Assembly (NCBI GenBank): GCA_022822855.1
Contig: JAJDYG010000033.1
Span: forward strand, 124,001-188,000
Direction of reading: 5' to 3'
Origin: Dehalococcoidia bacterium
GTDB lineage: Bacteria; Chloroflexota; Dehalococcoidia; Bin125
DNA length: 64,000 bases
Position 1 is the stretch's first letter; each line of letters begins with the position of its first letter. The translations under genes were made by a program, and so were the position numbers. The notes beneath the pieces are model-generated. The model worked only from the letters and a program-made list of their open reading frames with translations, was not told where the DNA came from and did no database searches. Shown piece by piece: positions 41,727-51,704 of this stretch.

Positions 41727-42668
41727 TTACTGTCGCACCAGCTTGCTGAGTGAGTGCAGCTCGACTCCGAGGGCCTTGCCTCGGATGGTGTTGCAGACCT
41801 CTCCGACGTAGACGTCTCCCTTTGAGTCGACGGCGATTCCGTGGGGGGCGATGAACTTGCCCGCATCGTCTCCCTCGTCTGGATGGCCGAGGAGGGCGAG
41901 CCGATTGCCGGAGCGGTCGTAGATGCTGACCCGGTGGCCGAGGCCCGGCGCGCCTTCCATTCCGCCCATCTCGTTCAGTTCGCCGATGTAGATGTTGCCG
42001 TCGGGCGCGAGCGTGAGACCATCGGGTCGGTGGATGTTGTTCCACATGGTGACGAACTGGCCCGACTCCGAGAAGATCTGCACCCGATGGCACTCGCGGT
42101 CGGCGATGTAGAGCAGGCCGTCCTCGTCGATGGCGATGTTGTGCGGGCGGATGAACTGGCCCGCGTCGATGCCCGGGGTGCCCCAGGTCTGCTTGTGGTT
42201 GCCGTCGGCGTCGAAGCGGTGGACGCACGAGTTGCCATAACCATCGGTGACGAAGATGTCGCCGGTCTTTGGGCTGACGGCGGCGTGGGTTGGCCGGTTG
42301 AAGGGCTTGCCGGCCCAGGCCGGGGCAGGGTTGTAGGGGTCGCCGAGCGTCTGCAGCAGCTCGCCGTCGGGCGACCAGCGGGTGATGGTGTGGGTTCCGT
42401 CGTCGGCGCCCCAGACGTCGCCCTCCGGGCCGATCCAGATGCCATGCGATCGTTCCGTAAAGTTGCCCTGACCCCAACTCCCGCGCCAGGCGCCGTCGGC
42501 GTCGAAGACCATCACCGGATGCTCGACGTTACGGGTCAACACGTAGACGGTGTCGTTGGCGTCGACGGCCACTCCCGGGCATTCGACCAGCGTCACGCCG
42601 TCCGGCATCTGCTCCCATATGTCGAGTGCGGTGTAGGAATAGTTCCCGTCAGAAAGTTGCGCTGTCAT
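41727..42668 (-). CDS. NHL-repeat six-bladed beta-propeller protein
   Basis: The 313-residue protein consists of NHL repeats: [85 protein letters not shown] and [15 protein letters not shown]. Such propellers resemble peptidyl-alpha-hydroxyglycine alpha-amidating lyase and bacterial SMP-30-like lactonases, but no catalytic set is certain. No signal peptide is visible. The ATG is at 42666-42668. It diverges from the carboxyltransferase gene. Confidence 0.87.
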   Translation of the reverse strand: MTAQLSDGNYSYTALDIWEQMPDGVTLVECPGVAVDANDTVYVLTRNVEHPVMVFDADGAWRGSWGQGNFTERSHGIWIGPEGDVWGADDGTHTITRWSPDGELLQTLGDPYNPAPAWAGKPFNRPTHAAVSPKTGDIFVTDGYGNSCVHRFDADGNHKQTWGTPGIDAGQFIRPHNIAIDEDGLLYIADRECHRVQIFSESGQFVTMWNNIHRPDGLTLAPDGNIYIGELNEMGGMEGAPGLGHRVSIYDRSGNRLALLGHPDEGDDAGKFIAPHGIAVDSKGDVYVGEVCNTIRGKALGVELHSLSKLVRQ

Positions 42669-42790
42669 CGTTATGCTCCGCTCTCCCGAGCTCGTTTACG
42701 CGTTTGCTTACCGGCGAGCCTGCGGACGAGTCTAACCGCGCAATACCCTGCCTACATGACGTGGACGAGGTGCGTTCCCAGGAGCGACCT

Positions 42791-44455
42791 ATGAGCGACG
42801 GCGGCGGATCGATCGAGCTTTCTTATCAGGTTGAGGCGTCCTCGCCGATTCAATCGACGGTCAACACCGGATCGGCCGAGTTCCAGGAGAACGCCGCCTG
42901 GATGCGAGGCCTGGTCGAAGAACTGAGGGAGCGCGAGGCCGTCGTCCGCGCCGGCGGCGGAGTTCGAAGCGTCGAGCGGCATCACGCCCGGGGCAAGCTG
43001 CTGGCTCGGGAGCGAATCGAGCGCCTGCTCGATCCGGACTCGCCGTTTCTCGAACTCTCACCACTGGCGGCCGACGGGATGTACGGCGACGAAGCGCCGG
43101 GCGCGGGCATCGTCACCGGCATCGGCCGCGTCGCCGGTCGGGAGACGATGATCGTCGCCAACGACGCGACGGTCAAAGGCGGCAGCTACTACCCGATCAC
43201 GGTCAAGAAACACCTGCGGGCTCAGGAGATCGCCGCTCAGAACCGGCTGCCCTGCGCGTACCTCGTCGATTCCGGCGGCGCCTTCCTGCCGATGCAGGCG
43301 GACGTGTTCCCCGACCGCGACCATTTCGGCCGCATCTTCTACAACCAGGCGACGATGTCCGCCGCCGGCATCCCGCAGATCGCCGCCGTGATGGGCTCCT
43401 GCACCGCCGGAGGCGCGTACGTGCCTGCGATGTCGGACGAGGCGATCATCGTCGACGGCGTGGGCACGATCTTCCTCGGCGGTCCGCCATTGGTCCGCGC
43501 CGCGACCGGCGAGCAGATCTCGGCGGAAGAGCTGGGCGGCGGGCTGGTCCACACGCAGATCTCCGGCGTCGCCGACCACCTGGCCGAAGACGATGAGCAC
43601 GCGCTCGAGCTGGTCCGCGCCGCGGTCGGCAACCTGGGCAGCGAGGCGGCGGCCGACTGGCCTGTCACGCCGGCGGAGCAGATCGAGGCGCCGCTGTACG
43701 ACCCCGAGGAGATCTACGGGATCGTCCCGCGGTCGACGCGAAAGTCGTACGACGTCCGCGAGCTGATCGCTCGGATTGTGGACGGGTCCCGATTCCATGA
43801 GTTCAAACCGGCGTACGGTTCTACGCTGGTCTGTGGGTTCGCTCGGGTGATGGGCCATCCGGTCGGAATTGTGGCAAACAACGGCATCCTGTTCTCGGAA
43901 TCGGCGCTCAAGGGAGCGCACTTTATCCAGCTCTGCGCCAAGCGCGGGACGCCGCTGCTGTTTCTTCAGAACATCACCGGATTCATGGTCGGCCGCCGAT
44001 ACGAACACGAGGGCATCGCCAAGCACGGGGCGAAGATGGTGACTGCGGTGGCCTGCGCCGAGGTACCGAAGTTCTCAATCGTGCTGGGCGGATCGTTCGG
44101 GGCGGGCAACTATGCGATGTGCGGGCGCGCCTATTCCCCGCGACTGCTCTGGACCTGGCCGAACGCCCGAGTCTCGGTGATGGGCGGCGAACAGGCCGCC
44201 AACGTGCTGCTCACGATTCGCCAGGACGCCCTCGCGCGTCAGGGCGAGGAGATGTCCAGCGAGGATCAGCGCGAGTTCATGGCCCCGACCCTGGAGAAGT
44301 ACGAGGAAGAAGGCGCCGCCTCCTACGGCTCGGCCAGGATCTGGGACGACGGGATTCTCGACCCGATCGATACTCGACAAGCTCTGGGCGTTGGACTCGC
44401 GGCGGCGCGCAATGCGCCGGTGCCCGAGTCCAACTTCGGCGTTTTCCGGATGTAG
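42791..44455 (+). CDS. Acyl-CoA carboxylase carboxyltransferase subunit, methylcrotonyl-CoA type
   Basis: The 554-residue biotin-dependent carboxyltransferase beta subunit closely follows the methylcrotonyl-CoA carboxylase pattern: [59 protein letters not shown] and FGRIFYNQA, with the acyl-CoA oxyanion loop [11 protein letters not shown]. It would carboxylate 3-methylcrotonyl-CoA (leucine catabolism) or geranyl-CoA-like substrates of acyclic terpenes. The biotin-carboxylase/carrier subunit is not in the window. The ATG at 42791 follows GGAGCGACCT; earlier in-frame starts are antisense to the NHL gene. Confidence 0.9.
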   Translation: MSDGGGSIELSYQVEASSPIQSTVNTGSAEFQENAAWMRGLVEELREREAVVRAGGGVRSVERHHARGKLLARERIERLLDPDSPFLELSPLAADGMYGDEAPGAGIVTGIGRVAGRETMIVANDATVKGGSYYPITVKKHLRAQEIAAQNRLPCAYLVDSGGAFLPMQADVFPDRDHFGRIFYNQATMSAAGIPQIAAVMGSCTAGGAYVPAMSDEAIIVDGVGTIFLGGPPLVRAATGEQISAEELGGGLVHTQISGVADHLAEDDEHALELVRAAVGNLGSEAAADWPVTPAEQIEAPLYDPEEIYGIVPRSTRKSYDVRELIARIVDGSRFHEFKPAYGSTLVCGFARVMGHPVGIVANNGILFSESALKGAHFIQLCAKRGTPLLFLQNITGFMVGRRYEHEGIAKHGAKMVTAVACAEVPKFSIVLGGSFGAGNYAMCGRAYSPRLLWTWPNARVSVMGGEQAANVLLTIRQDALARQGEEMSSEDQREFMAPTLEKYEEEGAASYGSARIWDDGILDPIDTRQALGVGLAAARNAPVPESNFGVFRM

Positions 44456-44461
44456 CGACCG

Positions 44462-46966
44462 ATGTCAGGCGCGGCGATCGACCCACAAACAGACTCAGCG
44501 ACAGGCGACCGCGGCCTGCCTTATCTGGCCGGTCTGGACGGGATCCGCGGCCTGGCGGCGCTCGCGGTTGTGCTGTTCCACGCCGGGGTCTCGTGGCTGC
44601 CGGCCGGCTTTCTCGGGGTCGATGTCTTCTTCGTGGTCTCGGGATTCCTGATCACTGCGCTGTTGGTCGCTGAGCGCGAACGTAGTTCGCACACCAATCT
44701 CGCCCAGTTCTGGTTGAGGCGAGGGCGACGCCTGCTGCCGGTGCTGGCGCTGGTCCTGATCGTGACGACGGTCTACGCCGCGCTGATGCTCGGCGAGACG
44801 CTGGGACAGCATCTGCACGACGTGCTGATGGCGGCCGTCTACTTCACCAACTGGGACCTGATTCTGCGCGATGTCTCGTACTTCGAGATGTTCGAGCGTC
44901 CCTCGCAGTTGCGGCATCTGTGGTCGCTGGCGGTCGAGGAGCAGTTCTACATCATCTGGCCGGTGCTCTTCGTGCTGGTCATGCGCTTCCTCAACCTGCG
45001 CTGGCTCTGGTGCATCGTCGCGGCGCTTGGGGTGATGTCGCTGATCTGGATGGTTGTCCTGTTCACGCCCGGTACCGATCCCTCGCGTGTTTACTTCGGC
45101 AGCGATCCGCGCGCATTCACGATTCTGATCGGCGTGGCGGTCGGCCTGATCTGGAAGCCGTGGCGCTACACGTGGCGCGCTCCGTTCGGTCACCTGATGG
45201 ACGTGATCGCGGTGCTCGGGCTGGCCATGATCGTGGTGATCATGGTCATCGGCCGCCACTGGAGCGACTGGATGTACCCGTGGGGCCTGCTCGCAACCTC
45301 GATGGGCGCGATCGTGCTGGTCTCGTTCGTCGTCAGGCCGGGTTCGCTGATCGGTCGCGCGCTCGAGATCGCTCCGATGCGCTGGCTGGGTCAGCGCAGC
45401 TACAGCATCTATCTCTGGCACTGGCCCGTGCTGTTGGCGCTGCAATGGGAATTTGGTTTCGTGCCCAACACGCTGGCAATCGTGGTCGTGGCGTTGGTTG
45501 CCACGTTCGCGCTCTCGGAGATCAGCTACCGCCTGGTTGAAGCTCCAATGCGTCGTCCGGAGTTCTGGAGTCATCCGCGTTTCAAGTCCCCGCTGGCCAG
45601 CCCGCGGGCGATCGGCGCTGTCACAGCCTCGATTTCGCTGGCCGTGCTCCTGGCCCTCGTCGTTGGGTTCGCGGTACTGCCCGGGCGGTCGCCTTCCGAT
45701 CTCCTCTTTTCAGCGTCGGCCGAGCAATCCTCCCACAGCGACGCGATCGATTCTCAGGGGGTTGGAGATTCAGCGTCCGAGCGGCAACGCGTTGACCGGG
45801 TCACTATCAGGGACAGCCGGTTGGCTGTCGTGTCTCCCGTGACTTCTTCGAAGGACGGCGACGATGCGGCCATCGTGAAGGCGACGGTGACATCGGGGCG
45901 GAAGGATGAGCCGGAAGCCTCCAGTGCGCGTGCCACGACGCCAGAGGACGGCGTCGGCGGGGAGCCGGCGGTTCGCGCGGCCGAGCCGGAAGCGCTCGTT
46001 CAGTATCCGCCCGGTGAGTACTTCACCCGATACACGGTCGAGCCCGGCGACTCTCCGTTCGGATTGATGAGCCGCTTCAGTATGTCGCGCGAGCAGTTCA
46101 CGGAGCTCAACGGCGAGCGGGTGATGCAGATCATCCATCCCGGCGATGTCCTGCGCGTGCCCTGTCCCGGCAGTGCGCCCTGCGCATTCGTCCAGCTCGA
46201 GCAAGTGGGCAAGGGTTGTCTGAGCTGGCAGATCGAGGGCGCCACGGAGCGAGTCTGCCGGTCGTCGACCTTCCTCGTGGATCTGCCGATTCGGTTCCAC
46301 GCGGAACCGGGCGGCCCGCTTGACGCCGAACCGATGTGGTCGTGGGGTGGAGGCGGGAACGTCCCGGGGTTCGAGTTCACGCTCTTGCTTGAGCACATTG
46401 ATGACGCCGGGCTGCAGCCGTCGGTGTTGAGGCTGACCTTTGGTCTGCCGCCGCTGGCGATCGGCGACTCGGTGATGGTCGGCGCGCGGGAACGGATGGA
46501 AGAAGTTGGTATCGAAGTCGACGCCGAGGTTGGACGGATTGCTCACGTCGCGATCGCCATCCTCGCCGAGGACATCGCCCGCAACGGCCCGCGCGACACC
46601 GTCATCTTCCACGCGGTGGGCACCAGTTTCCTCGACGCGAGCGGCTTCCAGAGGCTGCTCGACGCTGCGGACGGCGTCCGCCATCTGATCGTGCTGACGC
46701 GGCAGTTCCCGCCCCGCGAGCCGCTATTGAGCTACGAGCGCGATACCAACAAGATGCTGCGGCAGGAGGCGGCCAAGCACGACTGGGTGACGCTGGTCGA
46801 CTGGAACGAGATCACCGACGGTCGCGAGGACGAAGTCTCGTGGGACGGGACTCACCTTAACGAGATCGGCCGACAGCTCTACACCGATCACATTCTCGCC
46901 GCGATCATGAGCCGGCCGCCGGCTCAGTTTGACTTGCGGGCCGATCTCGTCCGCTTCGGCGGTTAG
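44462..46966 (+). CDS. Acyltransferase-3 (OafA-like) with LysM and SGNH domains
   Basis: The 834-residue membrane protein starts with an acyltransferase-3 domain: YLAGLDGIRGLAALAVVLFH, GFLGVDVFFVVSGFLI, HLWSLAVEEQFYIIWPVLF and about ten transmembrane helices (residues 20-405). An extracellular linker follows, then a LysM module (YTVEPGDSPFGLMSRFSMS to IHPGDVLRVP, about 520-562). It ends in an SGNH hydrolase-like domain with the block I motif AIGDSVMVGA and the Asp/His pair WDGTHLNEIG. OafA/OatA proteins O-acetylate cell-surface sugars, with the SGNH domain completing transfer outside; LysM would dock it on peptidoglycan. The gene starts 7 nt after the carboxyltransferase stop. Confidence 0.88.
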   Translation: MSGAAIDPQTDSATGDRGLPYLAGLDGIRGLAALAVVLFHAGVSWLPAGFLGVDVFFVVSGFLITALLVAERERSSHTNLAQFWLRRGRRLLPVLALVLIVTTVYAALMLGETLGQHLHDVLMAAVYFTNWDLILRDVSYFEMFERPSQLRHLWSLAVEEQFYIIWPVLFVLVMRFLNLRWLWCIVAALGVMSLIWMVVLFTPGTDPSRVYFGSDPRAFTILIGVAVGLIWKPWRYTWRAPFGHLMDVIAVLGLAMIVVIMVIGRHWSDWMYPWGLLATSMGAIVLVSFVVRPGSLIGRALEIAPMRWLGQRSYSIYLWHWPVLLALQWEFGFVPNTLAIVVVALVATFALSEISYRLVEAPMRRPEFWSHPRFKSPLASPRAIGAVTASISLAVLLALVVGFAVLPGRSPSDLLFSASAEQSSHSDAIDSQGVGDSASERQRVDRVTIRDSRLAVVSPVTSSKDGDDAAIVKATVTSGRKDEPEASSARATTPEDGVGGEPAVRAAEPEALVQYPPGEYFTRYTVEPGDSPFGLMSRFSMSREQFTELNGERVMQIIHPGDVLRVPCPGSAPCAFVQLEQVGKGCLSWQIEGATERVCRSSTFLVDLPIRFHAEPGGPLDAEPMWSWGGGGNVPGFEFTLLLEHIDDAGLQPSVLRLTFGLPPLAIGDSVMVGARERMEEVGIEVDAEVGRIAHVAIAILAEDIARNGPRDTVIFHAVGTSFLDASGFQRLLDAADGVRHLIVLTRQFPPREPLLSYERDTNKMLRQEAAKHDWVTLVDWNEITDGREDEVSWDGTHLNEIGRQLYTDHILAAIMSRPPAQFDLRADLVRFGG

Positions 46967-47379
46967 TCGGGCAGCGACTGCCCGTAACCGGTCACCGAGA
47001 CGACGTCGCGCCGCTTGAACAGCCACTCGCCGTCGACCTTGACGATGATGTCCTCGTAACCGAGCAGGATCGATGCCACCGACCCATCCGGCGACGGCAC
47101 CTTGAAGTCGAGGAAGCACTTGTGCTGGCAGGTGTCGCCGTCCATCTCGAAGAGGTGGTTGTCGGTGAAGTGCATTCCGCCGGGGAACGCCTCGGCGAGC
47201 TGGCCGCAGAAGGCGACCAGCGCCTCGCGGCCCTCGGCCTGTCCGGCCGGCCCGTGGAAGATGCCGTCCTCCGTGAATGTCGCAGCCCAACCCTCACCGT
47301 CGGCCTGGTCGACGGTGTAGTTGTAGACCGAACAGAGATCGATGATTTCGAATCGATCCTCAAGCGAAATCTTGCCCAT
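46963..47379 (-). CDS. NTF2-like (SnoaL) protein
   Basis: The 138-residue protein has the SnoaL-like pattern: LEDRFEIIDLCSVYNYTVDQ at the N-terminus, WAATFTEDGIFHG, and GEWLFKRRDVVSVTG at the C-terminus. Relatives include small dehydratases and ring-hydroxylating-dioxygenase beta-like subunits, but no specific reaction can be assigned. It overlaps the end of the convergent acyltransferase gene by 4 nt. ATG 47377-47379 has AGGAGAG upstream. It is unrelated at close range to the NTF2-like protein at 4539. Confidence 0.83.
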   Translation of the reverse strand: MGKISLEDRFEIIDLCSVYNYTVDQADGEGWAATFTEDGIFHGPAGQAEGREALVAFCGQLAEAFPGGMHFTDNHLFEMDGDTCQHKCFLDFKVPSPDGSVASILLGYEDIIVKVDGEWLFKRRDVVSVTGYGQSLPD

Positions 47380-47415
47380 TGCTCTCTCCTGTTACTGGCC
47401 GGTTGGTGTTTCCTT

Positions 47416-47458
47416 TCTCCCCCCGCACTGCGGGGGGAGATGCCGAAGGCAGAGGGGG
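47416..47458. repeat. Intergenic hairpin repeat, copy 4
   Basis: TCTCCCCCCGC-ACT-GCGGGGGGAGA is an 11-bp perfect stem, followed by TGCC-GAA-GGCA and the tail GAGGGGGG. It is the same two-hairpin plus G-tail plan as at 23513 and 55185. It lies in the 100-bp gap between two minus-strand genes. Confidence 0.8.
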
Positions 47459-47479
47459 GTCTCCGCAAGCCTCAGTGCG

Positions 47480-47878
47480 TCAGTCCAATACCGCGATCGC
47501 CTCGACCTCGATCATGAACTCCGGCGCTGCCAGCGCCTGCACGCCGATCAACGTGCTCGCTGGGGCGGTCGTGCCCTCAAAGACGGCCTTGCGAGCGTCG
47601 TTCAGCGCCCGACCCATCTCAGGGTCGTAGTTGACGATGTAGACGTTCGTCTTGGCTACGTCGGCCGGGGTCGCGCCGGCTGCCTCAATCGCAACCGCGA
47701 GGTTCTCGTAGGCCTTCTTCGCCTGCGCGGCGAAGTCGCCCACGCCGACGATGCCGCCGTCAACATCCCAGGCCACCTGGCCCGAGATGTAGATTGTCTT
47801 GCTGCCGCTCGCCGCGACGACCTGCGTGAACGATCGCAGGTTGACCAGTCCATCGGGGTGAATGTGTTCCAGTCCCAT
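47480..47878 (-). CDS. RidA/YjgF/UK114 family protein
   Basis: The 132-residue trimeric-fold protein shows the RidA pattern: TIYISGQVAWDVDGGIVG, FAAQAKKAYENLAVAIEAAG, DVAKTNVYIVN and the C-terminal MIEVEAIAVL. RidA proteins hydrolyse reactive enamine/imine intermediates of PLP enzymes to ketoacids plus ammonia. The key Arg of RidA proper, usually just before the C-terminal VEIEA, is not evident here (APEFMIEVEA), so this may be a non-RidA subgroup with another role. ATG 47876-47878. Confidence 0.87.
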   Translation of the reverse strand: MGLEHIHPDGLVNLRSFTQVVAASGSKTIYISGQVAWDVDGGIVGVGDFAAQAKKAYENLAVAIEAAGATPADVAKTNVYIVNYDPEMGRALNDARKAVFEGTTAPASTLIGVQALAAPEFMIEVEAIAVLD

Positions 47879-47978
47879 TCATCGCTCCTAGCTGAATGCT
47901 CGTCTGTACAGGTGCCGTCGGAGGCTTACGATAGCGTCGAATGCAATCGCCCGCCTGATTGCCACAGAGGAGCAGATC

Positions 47979-48611
47979 ATGCCTCGCTACGGACGCCTCG
48001 GCCTCCCGCTCTACGAAGCGATCTATTCGATGCGCGCCATCCGCCGGATACGGCCCGACCCAATCTCCGACGAAGACCTGGAGATCATCCTCGATGCCGC
48101 GCGTCAGGCGCCGAACGGCGGCAACGCGCAGCCCTGGCACTTCCTCGTCGTGCGAGACCCGGTGAAGAAGGCTGAGCTGGGAACCCTGTACCACGAAGCG
48201 TGGTGGGCCAAGCGCGCTGACGAAGGCATCGAAGGCCCCGATCATCCCGCCTTCGAGAATCCCGTCCGCCGATCTGCCATGCGTTTCGCGGACGAAATCG
48301 GAGACGTTCCCGTCATGATCCTGCTCTGCGCCACCGCGCCCGGAGCGGGAACCGCGCAGTCGGTCATCCCATCCGTCCAGAACATGCTCCTGGCTGCCCG
48401 AGGACTGGGCATCGGAGGAACGATCACGACCCTTCACGCGGTTGTCGACGAGCGGGTCAAGACCCTCTTCGAGATCCCCGACGAAGCCCAGGTCGTCTAC
48501 TGCGTCCCGCTCGGCTACCCGAAGGGCCGGTTCGGCCCCCTTAATCGGAAGCCGCTCCGAGACGTCGTCTCCGAAGACGCCTGGGGCTCAACTCCGGACT
48601 GGGTTGACTGA
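47979..48611 (+). CDS. Nitroreductase-family FMN oxidoreductase
   Basis: The 210-residue flavoprotein has the nitroreductase signature: YEAIYSMRAIRRIRPDPISDE, ARQAPNGGNAQPWHFLVV, SVIPSVQNMLLAARGLGIGG and VVYCVPLGYPKGRFGP. It uses FMN and NAD(P)H to reduce nitro, enone or quinone substrates; some relatives dehalogenate. ATG 47979 follows AGAGGAGCAGATC. It is distinct from the shorter nitroreductase at 24182. It converges with the dehydrogenase at 48615, with a 3-bp gap. Confidence 0.9.
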   Translation: MPRYGRLGLPLYEAIYSMRAIRRIRPDPISDEDLEIILDAARQAPNGGNAQPWHFLVVRDPVKKAELGTLYHEAWWAKRADEGIEGPDHPAFENPVRRSAMRFADEIGDVPVMILLCATAPGAGTAQSVIPSVQNMLLAARGLGIGGTITTLHAVVDERVKTLFEIPDEAQVVYCVPLGYPKGRFGPLNRKPLRDVVSEDAWGSTPDWVD

Positions 48612-48614
48612 GCC

Positions 48615-49724
48615 TTACGGGACAAGCATCGAACGTGAGACGTTCGTCTCCCGCTCGTGCCACTCGCTGTCCTCGAAGGCCTGGTTGACATCGGCCAGCG
48701 GATAGGTGTGTGAGACGATCTTGTCGTAGGGAATGTCCCGCTGATTCTTGAGCAGCATGTCCATCATCAGCGGCAGCAGGTGGGGCCGATACATGACGGA
48801 GCCCATGATCTTCTTGCCGCTGAGCATCGTGCTGGGATCGATCTCGACGGTCCGCCCGCGCACGATGTCGCCAATCTCGACGAACGTTCCTCCGTTGGCC
48901 AGATAGGTCAAGCCTTCGGCCAGCAGTTCGGCGCGGCCGACCAGCTCCATCACGATGTTCGCGCCGCGGCCCTCGGTCAGGTCCCAGACGGCGCGACGCC
49001 GCGTCTCCGGCGTGTTGAACTCCTCGATGTTGATCGTGTGGTCGGCGCCGAACTCCTCGGCCAGCGCCAGACGCTGGGGCAACCGGTCGAGCACGATCAC
49101 CTTGTGCGCGCCCATGTCCTTGGCCATCGCCGTCGCGTTCAGCCCCAGACCACCCGCGCCCTGGATCACGACGAAGTCGTTCTCCTTGCAGCCTGCCCGC
49201 ATCAGACCCTCGGTCGTGGTGCCCATCGCGCAGTTGACGAAGCCCAGTACCTCGTCAGGCAGTTCGTCCGGCACCTTGAACACCGGGTGATTTGGCTTGA
49301 GGTAGTAGTAGTCGGCGTACGTACCGGTGAAGTACGGAGGCACGCCCGCCTCCCGTGACCACGCGCCCCGGTCTGAGCACCAGTTCGGCTCCCCGCGCGA
49401 ACACTGGTAACAGCGGCCGCAGGGAGTGATCGCCGAGTACATCAGCCGGTCGCCAACCTCGATGTCTCGGCCCAACGAATCGGTCGACACGCCGTCGCCC
49501 AGCGCGTAAACCACGCCGGTTCCCTCGTGGCCCATCACCCGACCATTTGATGGCAGCGGCGTCTCGACCATGTCGCCGCGCCAGGTATGCAGGTCCGACC
49601 CGCAGACGCCCGCCTGCGTGATCCGAAGCACGATCGCCCCAGGCTCCGGTTCGGGAACCGGATACTCCTCAATCACAAACGGCTGCTGATACTCCTTGAC
49701 GACGACAACTCGTCCGGTGGCCAT
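48615..49724 (-). CDS. Zinc-dependent medium-chain alcohol dehydrogenase
   Basis: The 369-residue MDR enzyme has both zinc sites. The catalytic site is in AGVCGSDLHTWRG and GHEGTG; the structural site is CGRCYQCSRGEPNWC (four cysteines). The NAD-binding motif is GAGGLGLNA. It oxidises a secondary alcohol or polyol, or reduces the matching ketone. ATG 49722-49724 follows AGGAGTGCGATC. It stands between the nitroreductase and the peptide importer and may be transcribed alone. Confidence 0.92.
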   Translation of the reverse strand: MATGRVVVVKEYQQPFVIEEYPVPEPEPGAIVLRITQAGVCGSDLHTWRGDMVETPLPSNGRVMGHEGTGVVYALGDGVSTDSLGRDIEVGDRLMYSAITPCGRCYQCSRGEPNWCSDRGAWSREAGVPPYFTGTYADYYYLKPNHPVFKVPDELPDEVLGFVNCAMGTTTEGLMRAGCKENDFVVIQGAGGLGLNATAMAKDMGAHKVIVLDRLPQRLALAEEFGADHTINIEEFNTPETRRRAVWDLTEGRGANIVMELVGRAELLAEGLTYLANGGTFVEIGDIVRGRTVEIDPSTMLSGKKIMGSVMYRPHLLPLMMDMLLKNQRDIPYDKIVSHTYPLADVNQAFEDSEWHERETNVSRSMLVP

Positions 49725-49802
49725 GATCGCACTCCTCTCCGGACTCCAGGTGCCCGAAGTCTAGGCATTTCGACGAGTGCGGATCGTCAGTGGAAATCTT
49801 CG

Positions 49803-50726
49803 TCAAGCCCCGCGCAACCGGGGATCGAATGCGTCTCTGAGCGCGTCGCCGATGATGTTGAACGAGAACACCGTGAGGAAGATCGCCAAGCCGGGCCAGA
49901 CCGAGAGCCAGGGCTGCTCGATCATGTGAATCCGCGCCTCCGCCCCCAACATGAATCCCCACGAGGCCGCCGGCGGCTGGATCCCGTAACCGAGGAACGA
50001 CACCGACGCCTCGATCAGGATCGCGATCCCCAACTGCGCGGTCGCGATCACCAGGATCGGCGGCATCGCATTGGGCAAGATGTGCCGACCGATGATCCGC
50101 GCCTGACCCGCTCCCAGCGTTCGGGCTGCCTCGATGTAGGGCTGCGACGACACCTGGATCGCCGCCGCGCGAGCCACGCGAATTCCCGCCCCCAACAGCG
50201 CGATCGCAATGACCACGATCAACAGGCCGACGCTGTTGCCGAGGAAGGCCGTCAACGAGATCACGATGATCAGGCCGGGGAAGGCCATCAAGATGTCGAC
50301 GATTCGCTGGACCAGCACGTCGAACCAACCGCTCACCGCTCCGCTGACCAGACCGACGAAGGTCGAGATCCCGATCGCGATGCCGACCGACGCGATGCTC
50401 ACGCCCAGGGACGCTCTGCCGCCGTACAACACCCGAGTGAACACGTCCCTGCCGAGCGCGTCGGTGCCCATGATGTATGTCGTGGTCGGGCCGAACAGCC
50501 GCTCGCGAGGGTTGATCGCCAACGGATCCGCCGGCGCGACCAGGTCGGCCAGCCCCGACCCCAGGCCGATCAGCAGCAGCACCAGCGCCATCAGGCAGGG
50601 GAACGGATAGCGGCGCACGACCTGGACGATGCGCAGCGCAGCGCTCGCCCCGCCGGACAGGACGGCCTGCGCGAGCGACTCGGGACGCTCAGGCGCCGAC
50701 GCGGATGCGGGGGTCGAGGAAGCCAT
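49803..50726 (-). CDS. Oligopeptide-type ABC transporter permease, DppC-like
   Basis: The 307-residue inner-membrane subunit has six hydrophobic segments and an N-terminal extension. Family features are GTDALGRDVFTRVLYGGRASL and the EAA loop (YIEAARTLGAGQARIIGRHILPN), which contacts the ATPase. It overlaps the DppB-like gene by 38 nt. No DppD/DppF-type ATPases are found; they must lie elsewhere or downstream genes have been lost. Confidence 0.92.
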   Translation of the reverse strand: MASSTPASASAPERPESLAQAVLSGGASAALRIVQVVRRYPFPCLMALVLLLIGLGSGLADLVAPADPLAINPRERLFGPTTTYIMGTDALGRDVFTRVLYGGRASLGVSIASVGIAIGISTFVGLVSGAVSGWFDVLVQRIVDILMAFPGLIIVISLTAFLGNSVGLLIVVIAIALLGAGIRVARAAAIQVSSQPYIEAARTLGAGQARIIGRHILPNAMPPILVIATAQLGIAILIEASVSFLGYGIQPPAASWGFMLGAEARIHMIEQPWLSVWPGLAIFLTVFSFNIIGDALRDAFDPRLRGA

Positions 50727-51639
50727 ACGACACGTCCACTAGGAGATTGGTGATGATCACGGCGCCGGCGATCCAGACATTGACCGCCTGCACCACGACG
50801 TAGTCCCGATTCGCGATCCCGTCGAGCAGATACGCCCCAAGCCCGGGCAGGGCGAAGATCAGCTCGAATACGACCGCCCCGCCGAGCACGACCGGAAACT
50901 GCACGCCGATCACGGTGACGAAGGGAATCAGCGAGTTACGCAGCGCGTGCCGCCGCAGCAGCAGCAGCCTGGACAGGCCCTTCGCCCGAGCCGTCAGCAT
51001 GTAGTCCTGGCGCAACACATCGAGCAGCGCTGTGCGCAGGATGCGGGTCTGCACGCCGGCCAGGATCAGGCCGAACAGCAACGCCGGCAGCCACATCTGC
51101 TGCAGATTCGTGAACGGCGCCTCCCAGATCGGCTGATAACCCAGCGGCGGAGACCAGCTAAACCACTTCGCCCCGAACACGACTGCTAGCGTCGCGAGCC
51201 AGAACCCGGGGATCGCCAGAGCGAACACGGCGATGCTGCGAGCGACATAATCCGGCCACTGACTGCGCCGAAGCGCTGCCAGGATTCCCAGCGGCACCGA
51301 GATCATCGTCGCAATGATCAGCCCGAGGATGGCCAGCTCCATCGTCACGTCGAGCCGGCGCGCCAGATCGTCGCCAACGCTGCGCTGCGTCCTCAGCGAC
51401 TCGCCGAAATCACCTTGCAGCGCTGCTCCCAGCCACTTGCCGAAGTAGACGAAGAACGGGTCCTCCAGCCCCAGCTCCTCGCGCAGGCGCTCCTTTTCGC
51501 GATCGTCGTAGAACGCCTCGGCTGCCAGCACATCGACGACATCGCCGGGCAGCGTGCGCATCATCCCGGCGACCAGCACGCTGATGCCCAGCAGCGTCAG
51601 CGCGGCGAGCAACAGCCGACGCAGCAGATAGCCACGCAT
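50689..51639 (-). CDS. Oligopeptide-type ABC transporter permease, DppB-like
   Basis: The 316-residue membrane subunit begins RGYLLRRLLLAALTLLGISV, the usual DppB start. It has GLEDPFFVYFGKWLGAALQGDFGESL and the EAA loop (YMLTARAKGLSRLLLLRRHALRN). It forms the translocation pore with the DppC-like protein. ATG 51637-51639 follows GGGAGGCGG. Upstream is the binding protein, giving the order A-B-C in one operon. Confidence 0.93.
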   Translation of the reverse strand: MRGYLLRRLLLAALTLLGISVLVAGMMRTLPGDVVDVLAAEAFYDDREKERLREELGLEDPFFVYFGKWLGAALQGDFGESLRTQRSVGDDLARRLDVTMELAILGLIIATMISVPLGILAALRRSQWPDYVARSIAVFALAIPGFWLATLAVVFGAKWFSWSPPLGYQPIWEAPFTNLQQMWLPALLFGLILAGVQTRILRTALLDVLRQDYMLTARAKGLSRLLLLRRHALRNSLIPFVTVIGVQFPVVLGGAVVFELIFALPGLGAYLLDGIANRDYVVVQAVNVWIAGAVIITNLLVDVSYGFLDPRIRVGA

Positions 51640-51704
51640 TCGGCCGCCTCCCTATCGCTGTGCGAGCTTCAGCGATCGGCCCCAGTCAGGCCGACAAGCC
51701 GGGC

